This document shows positions 42,036 through 50,741 of a stretch of DNA of 64,000 nucleotides, one piece after another. Position numbers and translations under genes: made by a program. Within the stretch, counting starts at the first letter, position 1; each line of letters opens with the position of its first letter. Below the pieces are notes generated by a model that worked only from the letters and a program-made list of their open reading frames with translations, was not told the DNA's origin and ran no database searches. Origin of the DNA: Brevundimonas sp. NIBR11 (GTDB lineage Bacteria; Pseudomonadota; Alphaproteobacteria; Caulobacterales; Caulobacteraceae); NCBI RefSeq assembly GCF_027912535.1, contig NZ_CP115465.1:3018001-3082000 (forward strand). The letters are read 5' to 3'.

Positions 42036-42097
42036 GGACCTTGATTCACGACTTCAGCGAAATCGCGAAGCGATTTCTCCTCAGTCGATCAAGGTCC
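42036..42097. repeat. palindromic dispersed-type repeat, unit B
   Basis: Outer arms GGACCTTGAT (42036-42045) and ATCAAGGTCC (42088-42097), inner arms GAAATCGC (42059-42066) and GCGATTTC (42070-42077) with a 3-nt loop. Both are perfect. It stands 11 bp after unit A, in the gap between marC and pyrF. Confidence 0.8.
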
Positions 42098-42165
42098 GGC
42101 ATCGTCACACGCCGGTCGCCGACGCACCCCTGCGTCCGGTCTAGCCGGTCACGCGGAGCCCGTCG

Positions 42166-42885
42166 ATGACCTCGCCCCTCCTGTCGGACCCGCGCCTGAT
42201 CGTCGGGCTGGATCTGCCCTCCATCGAGGACGCCCGCGCCCTGGTCGAGCGGATCGGCAATGGCGTCGAGAGCTATAAGGTCGGGCTGACGCTCTTGGCC
42301 CGCCCCGGCGGCGTCGCCTTCGCCCACGCGCTTCGCGCCATGGGAAAGACGGTGTTCCAGGACTGGAAGCTGCACGACATCGGCGCCCAGGTCGAAGGCG
42401 CGGCCCGGTCGGTGGCCGAGGGCGGCTGCGACCTCCTGACCGTCCACGCAGAGCCTCAGGTCATGAGGGCGGCGGTGAAGGGACGCGGCGGGCACGCCAC
42501 GAAGATCCTCGCCGTCACCGTCATGACCAGTCTGTCGGACGAGGACCTGAAAGAGATCGGTTATTCGGCCAGGGCCGCCGAGCTGGTCGAGGCGCGGGTG
42601 CGTCAGGCGCTGGACTGCGGGGTCGACGGCGTCGTCTCGAGCCCTCTGGAGGCCGCGCGCGTGCGTGAGATCGCGATCGAGGCCGGTCGCCCGGACTTCC
42701 TGATCGTCACCCCCGGCGTGCGCCCCGCCGGCGGCGACCTCGGCGACCAGCAGCGGGTGGCGACCCCTGCCGCCGCTCTTCAGGCCGGGGCGACCCATCT
42801 GGTCGTGGCCCGCCCGGTGATCGCCGCCGACGACCCCGTGATGGCGGCCGCTCGGATCGCCGCCGAGATGGATGGGGTGCGCTAG
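42166..42885 (+). CDS. pyrF: orotidine 5'-phosphate decarboxylase
   Basis: A 239-aa OMP decarboxylase, the last step of UMP synthesis. The catalytic D-x-K-x-x-D is in TVFQDWKLHDIGAQV (D66, K68, D71). LIVGLDLPS at the start, MTSL, IVTPGVRPAGGDLGDQQRV and HLVVARPVI (phosphate-binding region) complete the family pattern. Trp in place of the usual Leu/Met in the motif is a small variation. Confidence 0.95.
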   Translation: MTSPLLSDPRLIVGLDLPSIEDARALVERIGNGVESYKVGLTLLARPGGVAFAHALRAMGKTVFQDWKLHDIGAQVEGAARSVAEGGCDLLTVHAEPQVMRAAVKGRGGHATKILAVTVMTSLSDEDLKEIGYSARAAELVEARVRQALDCGVDGVVSSPLEAARVREIAIEAGRPDFLIVTPGVRPAGGDLGDQQRVATPAAALQAGATHLVVARPVIAADDPVMAAARIAAEMDGVR

Positions 42886-42888
42886 GGT

Positions 42889-43911
42889 TTAGCCCCGCTC
42901 GCCCGGTTCCTGACGATAGGGATAACCCTCGCCGGTGTCGCCCGGAGGCAGGTCGCCGTAGTAGCCTTGCGGCGTCTGGATATAGACCGGGGCGGGTTGA
43001 TAGACCTGCGGCTCGACCGGGGCGTAGGTCGGCTGCGTGTACTGGACCGGCGGCGGGGCGTAGGCGCCCTGGTCATAGGAGGTGGAACCGTAGGCCTGAC
43101 CATAGGCTCCGCCTTGATAGGCGCTCTGGTCATAGGCGACCGCACCCTGGGTCTGGCCATAGCCGCCGCCCTGGTATCCGCCACCCGCGTATTCGCCGCT
43201 GGAATAGCCGCCTTGATAGCCGCCGCCGACGCTGCTGCTCTCGCTGTAGCTCTCGTAGCTGCTGTAGGACCCGCCGCCTTGGGCGCCGGAGTAGCTCTGA
43301 TGGTAGCCGTAGCCGCCCTGGCAGTTGCACGACGGGCTCGGGGGAGGCGGTGGAGGCGGAGGCGCGGGCGGATAGACGGCTCCGCTGCAGCCGTAGCAGG
43401 GCGCCGGGCGCAGACCGCAGCAACGGTCGGTCGTCACATAGCGACGGCCGAAGCCCTGGGCGACATAGCCGAACGGGCGGCTTGGGCCGTAGCCGCGGCC
43501 GGTGATGTTGACCGCATAGCCGTAGCCGCCGCCGTAACCGCCCATGTCCACCGGTCCGCCGCCGCCCATGGAAACCACGCCGCCGTATCCGCCGCCGCCC
43601 TGGATGGCGCCGACGTCATAGGCCCGGGCGTTGATATAAGCGCCGGCCCGCGCACCGGCATAGGCGCTGGCGTTCGCATTGGCGTTGACGTTCACGTTGA
43701 TGTTGCCGCCATAGCCGCCGCCATGACCGTGGCCGCCGCCGTGTCCCCCGCCGCCGCCGCATCCGCCGCCGCAGCCGCCACCTCCGCCATGGCCGCCCCC
43801 GCCATAACCACCACCGCCGCCATGCTGGCCGCCGCCGCCGCGTTCGCTGGCGAGCGTGGGAGAGGCGCCGAGCAGAAGCAGGGCTGTCAGGATCGAGATA
43901 AGCGTTTTCAC
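42889..43911 (-). CDS. secreted glycine/tyrosine-rich low-complexity protein
   Basis: A 340-aa protein with a signal peptide (MKTLISILTALLLLGASPTLAS; GTG start at 43911). The mature part begins with a Gly/His region (GGGGHGGGGGCGGGCGGGGG), then an Ala/Asn-rich segment (NINVNVNANANASAYAGARA), a Cys-containing part (DRCCGLRPAPCYGCSG and PSCNCQGG), a run of proline, and a C-terminal half of Gly-Tyr-Gln-Ser repeats (GGYQGGYSSGEYAGGGYQGG) ending in a Pro/Tyr tail. It looks like a structural cell-surface or matrix protein; no family is recognised. It could be read together with the Tyr-rich gene upstream. Confidence 0.72.
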   Translation of the reverse strand: MKTLISILTALLLLGASPTLASERGGGGQHGGGGGYGGGGHGGGGGCGGGCGGGGGHGGGHGHGGGYGGNINVNVNANANASAYAGARAGAYINARAYDVGAIQGGGGYGGVVSMGGGGPVDMGGYGGGYGYAVNITGRGYGPSRPFGYVAQGFGRRYVTTDRCCGLRPAPCYGCSGAVYPPAPPPPPPPPSPSCNCQGGYGYHQSYSGAQGGGSYSSYESYSESSSVGGGYQGGYSSGEYAGGGYQGGGYGQTQGAVAYDQSAYQGGAYGQAYGSTSYDQGAYAPPPVQYTQPTYAPVEPQVYQPAPVYIQTPQGYYGDLPPGDTGEGYPYRQEPGERG

Positions 43912-44039
43912 TGGTCGGACTCCGCGACGTTCGGGCCACCATGAGGCCCCCGAGAGCGGAAGGGTTCCGGATGCTCTCCCTGGGGGAGCAAATCGTTCAA
44001 GACGTGGTTAAATCTCGCTTTTTGGGCGTCTAGTCCGAT

Positions 44040-44465
44040 TCAGCGGTCGTACAGATAGGCTCCGACGCCGCAGTAGCAGTCGCGATCCCGGTATCGAACG
44101 TGGTGGCCGCCGCGCGGCGCCCGGTCGTCGTTGTAGCCGTAGACGTCGTGATAGCCGCGTCCCGGCGGACTCGACCAGCGCGTCCACTGGGTGGAGCGAT
44201 CGCTGTAGCCATATCGCCCGCCGCGATCGTGGCCATGGCCGTACTGGACCTGCGGACGATAGGCGCGCGGATCGCCGTAGCCATAGCTCTGGCCATACCC
44301 GTAGCTGAATGAACCGGAACCGCCGTACCCGTACTGCACCGGCCCGCCGTAGGGCTGGCCGTAGTTCGACGCGGCAGGGCCGTAGTAGGGCTGCCCATAG
44401 GTCTGGGCGGCTGCGACGCCGGGCAGGGCGATGGCGGCGAGGACGATCAGGGCGAGACGACGCAT
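44040..44465 (-). CDS. secreted tyrosine/glycine-rich protein
   Basis: A 141-aa exported protein: signal MRRLALIVLAAIALPGVAAA, cleaved near AAA-QT, then Tyr/Gly/Gln/Pro-rich repeats (YGQPYYGPAASNYGQPYGGP and YGYGQSYGYGDPRAYRPQ) and an Arg/His-rich end with DCYCG. It shares composition with the downstream Gly/Tyr-rich protein. Possible cell-envelope or matrix material with tyrosine or disulfide cross-links; that is conjecture. Confidence 0.72.
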   Translation of the reverse strand: MRRLALIVLAAIALPGVAAAQTYGQPYYGPAASNYGQPYGGPVQYGYGGSGSFSYGYGQSYGYGDPRAYRPQVQYGHGHDRGGRYGYSDRSTQWTRWSSPPGRGYHDVYGYNDDRAPRGGHHVRYRDRDCYCGVGAYLYDR

Positions 44466-44522
44466 GGAACCCTCCGGGTGAGCGAAAAGGTTAACACCGT
44501 TCGCCGGGATTCGTTCGTCGCC

Positions 44523-44726
44523 TCAGAAATCGACCGCCAGACCCTTCTTCTCCCAGTCGCCATAACGTGTCGGCTCCGGTCCGGTCGGTCCGCCGTGCTC
44601 GGTCTGCATCGCCAGGGCCTCGGCCTGCGCGCGGCGTTCGGCGGCCTCGGCCAGGGCGCGTTTGGCGGCCTCGCTCAGGACGCGCGGCGGCTCGGGTTCG
44701 GTCGGGGTCTCAGGCGTCTCGTTCAT
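44523..44726 (-). CDS. succinate dehydrogenase assembly factor 4 homologue (DUF1674)
   Basis: A 67-aa protein. The first half is an acidic Pro/Glu stretch and an Ala/Arg helix ([21 protein letters not shown]); the end [19 protein letters not shown] is the diagnostic DUF1674/SDHAF4 motif ([19 protein letters not shown]). SDHAF4 protects the flavinated SdhA before complex II assembly. No sdh genes are in the window. Start chosen at MNETPE (44726). Confidence 0.9.
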   Translation of the reverse strand: MNETPETPTEPEPPRVLSEAAKRALAEAAERRAQAEALAMQTEHGGPTGPEPTRYGDWEKKGLAVDF

Positions 44727-44859
44727 GGGCGGACACATAATCCTGCCGTCCCCGCCGCGCCAGCACCGACACCGCCACAGTCTCGCCCTTGCATCGCGGG
44801 GCCTGAGGCCGTTTAAGCGCGGCCAAATCGTCCTCCCGCCGTTCTGCGAAAGACCCGCC

Positions 44860-46095
44860 ATGACCAAAGCGTCCGACAAGCCCGTCAAGAAGGTCGTCCT
44901 GGCCTATTCCGGCGGTCTGGACACCTCGATCATCCTGAAGTGGCTTCAGACGCAATATAACGCCGAGGTCGTCACCTTCACCGCCGACCTGGGGCAGGGC
45001 GAGGAACTGGCGCCGGCGCGCGAGAAGGCCCTGAAGATGGGCATCAAGCCGGAGAACATCTTCATCGACGATCTGCGCGAGGAGTTCGTGCGCGATTTCG
45101 TCTTCCCCATGTTCCGCGCCAACGCCCAGTACGAGGGCGACTATCTGCTGGGCACCTCCATCGCCCGCCCGCTGATCGCCAAGCGTCAGATCGAGATCGC
45201 GCGTCAGGTCGGGGCCGACGCCGTCTGTCACGGCGCGACCGGCAAGGGCAACGACCAGGTCCGCTTCGAGCTGGGCTACTACGCCCTCGAGCCCGACATC
45301 CGCGTCATCGCCCCTTGGCGCGAGTGGGAATACCGCTCGCGCGAGGCCCTGCTGGACTTCGCCGAGAAGAACCAGATCCCGATCGCCAAGGACAAGCGCG
45401 GCGAGGCGCCCTTCAGCGTCGACGCCAACCTTCTGCACTCCTCGTCCGAGGGCAAGGTGCTGGAAGACCCGGCCGTCGAGGCCCCCGAGTTCGTTCACCA
45501 GCGCACGATCAGCCCTGAGGACGCGCCAGACAGAGCGACCGTCATCACCATCGGCTTTGAGAAGGGCGACGCGGTCTCCATCGACGGCGTGGCGATGAGT
45601 CCGGCCACAATCCTGACCAAGCTCAACGAACTGGGCCACGACAACGGCATCGGCCGTCTGGACCTGGTCGAGAACCGCTACGTCGGCATGAAGTCGCGCG
45701 GCGTCTACGAGACCCCCGGCGGCACCATTCTGATCGCCGCCCACCGCGGCATCGAAAGCATCACTCTGGACGGGGGCGCCATGCACCTGAAGGACCAGCT
45801 GATGCCGAAATACGCCGAGCTGATCTACAACGGCTTCTGGTTCTCGCCCGAGCGCGAGATGCTGCAGGCCGCCATCGACCTGTCGCAGCAGAAGGTATCG
45901 GGAACCGTCCGGGTCAAGCTGTACAAGGGCAATGTCTCGGTCATCGGCCGCGAGAGCCCCAACAGCCTCTATGACCAGGATCTGGTGACGTTCGAAGAGG
46001 GCGTGCAGGCCTACGATCACAACGACGCCGGCGGCTTCATCAAGCTCAATGCACTGCGTCTGCGGGTTCTGGCCAAGCGCGACCGCCGGACCTGA
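44860..46095 (+). CDS. argG: argininosuccinate synthase
   Basis: A 411-aa ArgG. The ATP PP-loop is [15 protein letters not shown] (SGGLDTS at 17-23). Citrulline/aspartate-binding stretches include [56 protein letters not shown] and [10 protein letters not shown]. It joins citrulline and aspartate in arginine synthesis. The ATG at 44860 fits the family; the open frame starts earlier. It is divergent from the SDHAF4 gene with 133 bp between. Confidence 0.97.
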   Translation: MTKASDKPVKKVVLAYSGGLDTSIILKWLQTQYNAEVVTFTADLGQGEELAPAREKALKMGIKPENIFIDDLREEFVRDFVFPMFRANAQYEGDYLLGTSIARPLIAKRQIEIARQVGADAVCHGATGKGNDQVRFELGYYALEPDIRVIAPWREWEYRSREALLDFAEKNQIPIAKDKRGEAPFSVDANLLHSSSEGKVLEDPAVEAPEFVHQRTISPEDAPDRATVITIGFEKGDAVSIDGVAMSPATILTKLNELGHDNGIGRLDLVENRYVGMKSRGVYETPGGTILIAAHRGIESITLDGGAMHLKDQLMPKYAELIYNGFWFSPEREMLQAAIDLSQQKVSGTVRVKLYKGNVSVIGRESPNSLYDQDLVTFEEGVQAYDHNDAGGFIKLNALRLRVLAKRDRRT

Positions 46096-46204
46096 ACCCA
46101 AGCAGCGCCTGACGAAAGGCGCCACGCCTCGCGGTTCGACGAACACGGTCTTGCGCCCAAGAGGGTTCGGGGACATCGTCCGCGAGCCTTTGAGGGAGGG
46201 TCCC

Positions 46205-46507
46205 ATGCGCAAATTCGTGTTCGCGGCGATCACCGCCGCCGTTCTTTCGGCAGCCACCGCCTCTCCGGCGCAGGAAGCTCTGCGTGGCGTGATCCCGCCG
46301 GCTCAGCAGTGGGTGGACCGGCCCAGCCTGGCGCCAGCGGTGACCGATCCGGCGACGCGCGCCCGGATGAATCAGGAGATCGTCCAGGCCATCACCGCGG
46401 CTGACGGCGACCAGGACGAGGCGCGCCAGGCCATCGCCGCCATCGTCGCCCGCTATCAGGCCGCCGCCGAGGCCCAGGCCGCCCGGATGCGTCCAGGCCC
46501 CAAATAA
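46205..46507 (+). CDS. small exported protein, first of three in a row
   Basis: A 100-aa protein with signal peptide MRKFVFAAITAAVLSAATASPA, then a mature part with VTDPATRARMNQEIVQAITAAD and a C-terminal helix AIAAIVARYQAAAEAQAARM. GAGGGAGGG is located just upstream of the ATG at 46205. It is followed by two longer exported helical proteins. Function unknown. Confidence 0.72.
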   Translation: MRKFVFAAITAAVLSAATASPAQEALRGVIPPAQQWVDRPSLAPAVTDPATRARMNQEIVQAITAADGDQDEARQAIAAIVARYQAAAEAQAARMRPGPK

Positions 46508-46573
46508 GGGTTTGGGCTTGAGCCCGGCGCGGTTTTGAGGAACGGATCGCGGATCGCTTTCCAGAGAGTCTCC

Positions 46574-47029
46574 ATGATCCGCGCCCTGCTTGTCGCCGCC
46601 GTCCTTTCGACCGCCGCTCCCGCCGCCCTGGCCCAAACCACGGCCCCCGCGCCGTCGACCGAGGCTCCCGCCGCCGACGCCCCCGGCGAGGCCGAGTTCG
46701 AAGCCAGGGCCGAGGCCTTCGGCGAGCGCATGCAGCAGATGGGTGAGGAGATGCAGGCTGCGATCACGGCCGCCGCCGGAGATTCCGCGAAACAGGACGC
46801 CGACCTCGACGCCCTCGAGGCGCGATACCAGCCGGACGTCGACGCCTTCGTCGCCGCCTTGGAAGGTTATGTGGCCCAACAGGCGGCGCTCGTGCCGGAA
46901 GCCCAGCGCGCCGAGATGAACGCGGGCATCGCCGCCGCTCTGCCACAGATCCGGGCCTATCCCCGCCAGATCCGGGCCCAGGTAGAACAGGCTGCTGCGG
47001 CCCCGGCGCCGACCCCGCCGGCGTCCTGA
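46574..47029 (+). CDS. exported helical protein, second of three
   Basis: A 151-aa protein with signal MIRALLVAAVLSTAAPAALA, an Ala/Pro-rich linker, and a helical domain with FEARAEAFGERMQQMGEEMQ, DADLDALEARYQPDVDAFVAAL and AQRAEMNAGIAAALPQIR; the C-terminus is Pro/Ala-rich. The phrase F-E-A-R-x-E-A-F-G-E-R recurs in the next protein, so they are paralogues. Periplasmic, function unknown. Confidence 0.75.
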   Translation: MIRALLVAAVLSTAAPAALAQTTAPAPSTEAPAADAPGEAEFEARAEAFGERMQQMGEEMQAAITAAAGDSAKQDADLDALEARYQPDVDAFVAALEGYVAQQAALVPEAQRAEMNAGIAAALPQIRAYPRQIRAQVEQAAAAPAPTPPAS

Positions 47030-47108
47030 GCTTCGCCTTACCGCGATTTCACTTGAGCTGGAGGGCTGTCGGATCGACCTTGGGGACGAACCCAAGGAGC
47101 TCCTCCCG

Positions 47109-47645
47109 ATGATCCGCGCCCTCTCGCTCGCCGCCGCCCTCGCCGTCCTGCCGCTGTCGACCGCCCTCGCCGGCGAGCAGCAGACCCCGTCTGAAGCCGC
47201 CATCGAAACGGCTTCGGCGGCCTTCGAGGCGCGGATGGAAGCCTTCGGCGAACGCGCCGAGGCCATCTCCGACGACGAAAGCCTGACCGAGGAACAGCGC
47301 GAGACGCGCATCTCCGCCCTGTGGAGCGAGTATCAGCCCGAGGTCGCCGTCTTCACCGCCGAGATCACCCGCCACGCTGGCCAGATCGCGGCCGAGGCCC
47401 TGGCCAATATCGACATCGAGGCCCTGGTCTCCGACGCGATGAACGATCCCGAAGTACAGGAGGCCCTGCGTGCGGCCCCCGTGATGGCCGACGGCATCGT
47501 CAGCAACGGCGCCTGGAACTCGAACGACCCGGAGCAGCTGGTCACCTACCAGCTGATGGCCCAGTACGCGCTGGATCAGGCCGCCGATGCCGTAACGGCT
47601 GAAGACGCAGACGCGGTCGATACCGACGACGCCGGCGAGGACTGA
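47109..47645 (+). CDS. exported helical protein, third of three
   Basis: A 178-aa protein with signal MIRALSLAAALAVLPLSTALA. The mature part has FEARMEAFGERAEAISDDES (compare the previous gene), RISALWSEYQPEVAVFTAEI, a helical domain AEALANIDIEALVSDAMNDPEV, and an acidic tail (AEDADAVDTDDAGED). The ATG has AGGAG upstream. A strong terminator follows about 80 bp after the stop, so the three genes may form one unit. Confidence 0.75.
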   Translation: MIRALSLAAALAVLPLSTALAGEQQTPSEAAIETASAAFEARMEAFGERAEAISDDESLTEEQRETRISALWSEYQPEVAVFTAEITRHAGQIAAEALANIDIEALVSDAMNDPEVQEALRAAPVMADGIVSNGAWNSNDPEQLVTYQLMAQYALDQAADAVTAEDADAVDTDDAGED

Positions 47646-47722
47646 CCCCGATATCTCGCTCCCCGTCGGGGGCTTGGCCGATCGTACAGGATCGGCCTGC
47701 GACCTCGCGCAGCGAGGGGTAG

Positions 47723-47748
47723 GGCGGCTCGGTGACGAGCCGCCTTTT
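47723..47748 (+). terminator. intrinsic terminator after the exported protein trio
   Basis: GGCGGCTCG, tetraloop GTGA, CGAGCCGCC (a perfect 9-bp stem), then TTTT. It is the end of the plus-strand unit that contains the three exported proteins and possibly argG. Confidence 0.9.
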
Positions 47749-47782
47749 CCTTTGAGCGGTGTCCGGTCGCTCGCTCCGACCA

Positions 47783-47802
47783 CCCTCCCCCTTGGGGGAG
47801 GG
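47783..47802. repeat. perfect palindrome CCCTCCCCC-TT-GGGGGAGGG
   Basis: Nine-bp arms with a 2-nt centre in the short gap between two convergent units. No U-run, so probably not a terminator by itself; such CT/AG palindromes occur as scattered repeats in Caulobacterales genomes (memory). Confidence 0.7.
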
Positions 47803-47817
47803 AGATCGCTTTCGTTC

Positions 47818-50649
47818 TTACCGCAGCGCCGCGTTGTCGAGGTTCAGGTCCGTGATCGGGATGACCTCGACGTTGGGGTGCTTGGCCCGCAGGGCGTCGA
47901 TGAACTGGGCCGCGTCGCCGACAATGACCACGCTGGCCCGGTCGACCGGCAGGTGTTCGGCGAAGGCCTCCTGCACGTCCTCGCCGTCGATGGCCTCGAC
48001 CTTGCCGACATAGGCGGCCAGTTCGCTCATCGGCAGCTCGTACAGAGCCAGACCGGCCACCAGGCCGCCCAGACCGTCGACCGTCTCCAGCGACCCGCCG
48101 AAGGCGCCGGTCAGGATGGCCTGACGCGTCGTCAGCTCCGACGCCGTCGGCCGGGTCGTCGACAGACGGGTGATCTCGGCCAGGATCAGGTCGGAGACCT
48201 CCACCGCCGCATCGTTGCGGGTCTGGGCCGAAGCCGTGAACAGGCCGTCCTCGCGACGCACGCCCAGCGACGAGCGAGTGCCGTAGGAGAGGCCGCGCTT
48301 GATGCGGATTTCCTGATTGAGGCGCGAGGTGAAGCTGCCGCCCAGAAGGGTATTGCCCAGCGTCAGCGGGAAGTAGTCGGCGTCGGTGCGCGAGACGCCC
48401 CGCAGCGCCACTGTCACGGCCGCCTGACCCGCGCCCGGCTGGTCGATGACGACGACCCGCGTCGGCAGAGGCTCTCCGGCGGGCTCGACTCGCGCCGCAG
48501 GCTTGGCGGTCGCGTCGCGCCAGTCGCCGAAGGCCGATTGGGCCAGCGCCCGGGCGTCGGCCTCCGAGATGGCGCCGGAGAAGACGAGGGTCGCCTCCGA
48601 CGGACGATAATAGGTCCGATGGAAGCCGTTCACATCCTCCCGCGTCAGGGCGGGCAGGGACGTCAGGGTGCCCGCGCCCGGCACGCCGTAGGGAGCGGCG
48701 CCATAGACGACGCGGGCCGCCGCCTGAGCCGCCACGGGGCCGGGCGTCGACAGACTGATGCGCAGCCCATCCAGCGTCTGGTCGCGCTGGCGGTCCAATT
48801 CCTCCTGGGCGAAGGCCGGATTGCGAACCAGATCGGCCATCAGGGCGAGCGCCTGCGGGAAGACGTTGGCCGGGGCGTTGGCGTAGACGTTGGAGAAGTC
48901 CGATCCCGAACCCGCGCCGATGTCGGCGCCCAGCTGTTCGATCTCGGTGGCGATCTGGGGCGCGGTGCGCGTCGTGGTGCCCTGGGTCAGGAGAGCGGCG
49001 GTCATGGAGGCCAGACCGGCCTTGCCCGGCGCCTCGTTGGCCACGCCGGCGTCGAAGTTGAGGCGGGCGGAGACCAGCGGCAGGCCGTCCTTCTCCACGA
49101 CCAGAACCCGCATCCCATTGTCGAGGCGGAAGTCGGCGACCGGCGGGGTGGTCGGGGCGACCGGCTCGGTGGTGGCCGGCAGGGCGGCCCGCTCGGCCTC
49201 GGGCAGCAGGGTGAAGACCTGCCCCACGGGGGCGAGATCGGCGAGGGTCACCGGCGCGGTGATCTCGGTCTGTTGCGGGGTCACCGGGTGGGCGTCGTCA
49301 GCGTTCAGATAGCGCAGGGTCACCATCCGCTCGTCGGTCAGATAACGGCGGGCGACGCGCTGGATGTCGGCGGCGGTGACGGCCTGGATCTCGGCGATCT
49401 CGCGGTCCGCGACCGAGGCGTCGTTGGTGTTGATCAGGGTCCAGCCCAGGACGCTGGCGCGATCCTCGACCGTCTCGCGACCCCGCAGGGCGTCGGCGAC
49501 CAGTTCGTTCTTGGCCTCGGTCAGTTCGGCGGCTGTGACCGGCTCGTCCCGGAAGCGGGCGACCTCGGCCTTCAGGGCGGCGATGCCGGTGTCGGCGGTC
49601 TCGCCCCCGGCCATGATGGCCGTCGCCGACAGATAGCCGGCCTGCTGCGAGAAGTCGGGTGAGGACGTCGCCTGGGCCGCGATCTGCTGGGTGTAGACGA
49701 GCGAGCGATACAGGCGCGAGCTCTCGCCGGTCGACAGAATGCCGTCCAGCACGGTCAGGGCCGCGCGGTCGGGGTTGCCGTAGGGGACGGTCGGCCAGGC
49801 CAGGACCACGGCCGGAAGCGGCACGTTCGGCGCATGGACCGTCATCTCGCGCGGGCCGGTCGGCTCAGGCTCGGAGGCGTCATTGGCCGGCAGCGGACGG
49901 TCGGGATTGCCGATCGGGGCCATGTACCGGTCAATCCAGCCGTCCAGCTCCGCCTGATCGAAATTGCCCGCTACGATCATCACGGCATTGTCGGGCCGGT
50001 AGTAGGTGGCGTGGAAGCGGCGCACGTCCTCGATGGTCGCGGCGTCCAGGTTCTCGATCGAGCCGATGGTCGAGCGGCGATAGGGGCTCTGCTGGAAGAT
50101 CAGCATGGGCAGGAACAGCCGCATCCGGCCATAGGGGTTGGCCAGCACGCCCTGACGGTACTCTTCCTTGACGACGTCGCGCTCGCTCTCGAACACGTCC
50201 TCGTTGACGACCAGCGACGACAGGCGGCTGGCCTCGGCGAAGATCAGCCGCTCCAGGTGATTGGCCGGGATGGTCTCGTGATAGGCGGTGACGTCGTCGC
50301 TGGTGAAGGCGTTGTTGTTGCCGCCCACGTCCTCGGTCAGGCGGTCGAAGGTCTCGTCCGGAAAGTCCTTGGTCGCCTTGAACATCAGGTGTTCGAACAG
50401 GTGGGCGAAGCCCGAGCGATCCTGCGGATCGTCCTTGGAGCCGACGCGGTACCAGACCTGAACCGTGACGTTCGATGTCGTCGTGTCGCGCGCGGTGTAG
50501 ACGTCCATCCCGTTTGGCAGGGTCCGCTTGACGAAGCCGAGTGGCGGCACCTCGATCCCGGCGGGCGTGGAGGGCTGGGCCTGGGCGAGGGCGGGGGCGC
50601 CGGAAAGAAGGGCCAGGGCGGCGACGGCGGACAGCAGACGAGACTTCAT
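47818..50649 (-). CDS. M16 family zinc peptidase (pitrilysin-type, two fused halves), exported
   Basis: A 943-aa protein with signal MKSRLLSAVAALALLSGAPALAQA. The N-terminal half has the inverted zinc motif HLFEH (H83, E86, H87) and the distal glutamate region VVKEEYRQG; the Arg/Tyr-containing C-terminal M16 domains follow. The second half begins about residue 515 (FRLDNGMRVLVVEKDGLPLVSARLNFDAG) and has no HxxEH, as usual in fused M16 pairs where one half is inactive. It probably degrades peptides in the periplasm. A minus-strand gene on its own. Confidence 0.93.
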   Translation of the reverse strand: MKSRLLSAVAALALLSGAPALAQAQPSTPAGIEVPPLGFVKRTLPNGMDVYTARDTTTSNVTVQVWYRVGSKDDPQDRSGFAHLFEHLMFKATKDFPDETFDRLTEDVGGNNNAFTSDDVTAYHETIPANHLERLIFAEASRLSSLVVNEDVFESERDVVKEEYRQGVLANPYGRMRLFLPMLIFQQSPYRRSTIGSIENLDAATIEDVRRFHATYYRPDNAVMIVAGNFDQAELDGWIDRYMAPIGNPDRPLPANDASEPEPTGPREMTVHAPNVPLPAVVLAWPTVPYGNPDRAALTVLDGILSTGESSRLYRSLVYTQQIAAQATSSPDFSQQAGYLSATAIMAGGETADTGIAALKAEVARFRDEPVTAAELTEAKNELVADALRGRETVEDRASVLGWTLINTNDASVADREIAEIQAVTAADIQRVARRYLTDERMVTLRYLNADDAHPVTPQQTEITAPVTLADLAPVGQVFTLLPEAERAALPATTEPVAPTTPPVADFRLDNGMRVLVVEKDGLPLVSARLNFDAGVANEAPGKAGLASMTAALLTQGTTTRTAPQIATEIEQLGADIGAGSGSDFSNVYANAPANVFPQALALMADLVRNPAFAQEELDRQRDQTLDGLRISLSTPGPVAAQAAARVVYGAAPYGVPGAGTLTSLPALTREDVNGFHRTYYRPSEATLVFSGAISEADARALAQSAFGDWRDATAKPAARVEPAGEPLPTRVVVIDQPGAGQAAVTVALRGVSRTDADYFPLTLGNTLLGGSFTSRLNQEIRIKRGLSYGTRSSLGVRREDGLFTASAQTRNDAAVEVSDLILAEITRLSTTRPTASELTTRQAILTGAFGGSLETVDGLGGLVAGLALYELPMSELAAYVGKVEAIDGEDVQEAFAEHLPVDRASVVIVGDAAQFIDALRAKHPNVEVIPITDLNLDNAALR

Positions 50650-50741
50650 GGACGAAACTCCGGGGGAATGCGGCGGGACCGTATCAGGCTGGAAGACCGG
50701 CGCACGTTACGGCGGTGTAATGTCGGAGTCTTGGACGGACT

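Noticed and set aside
47783..47802. CCCTCCCCC palindrome as terminator of the M16 peptidase gene
   Set aside because: The loop of two bases is too small and no T-run follows on the minus strand.
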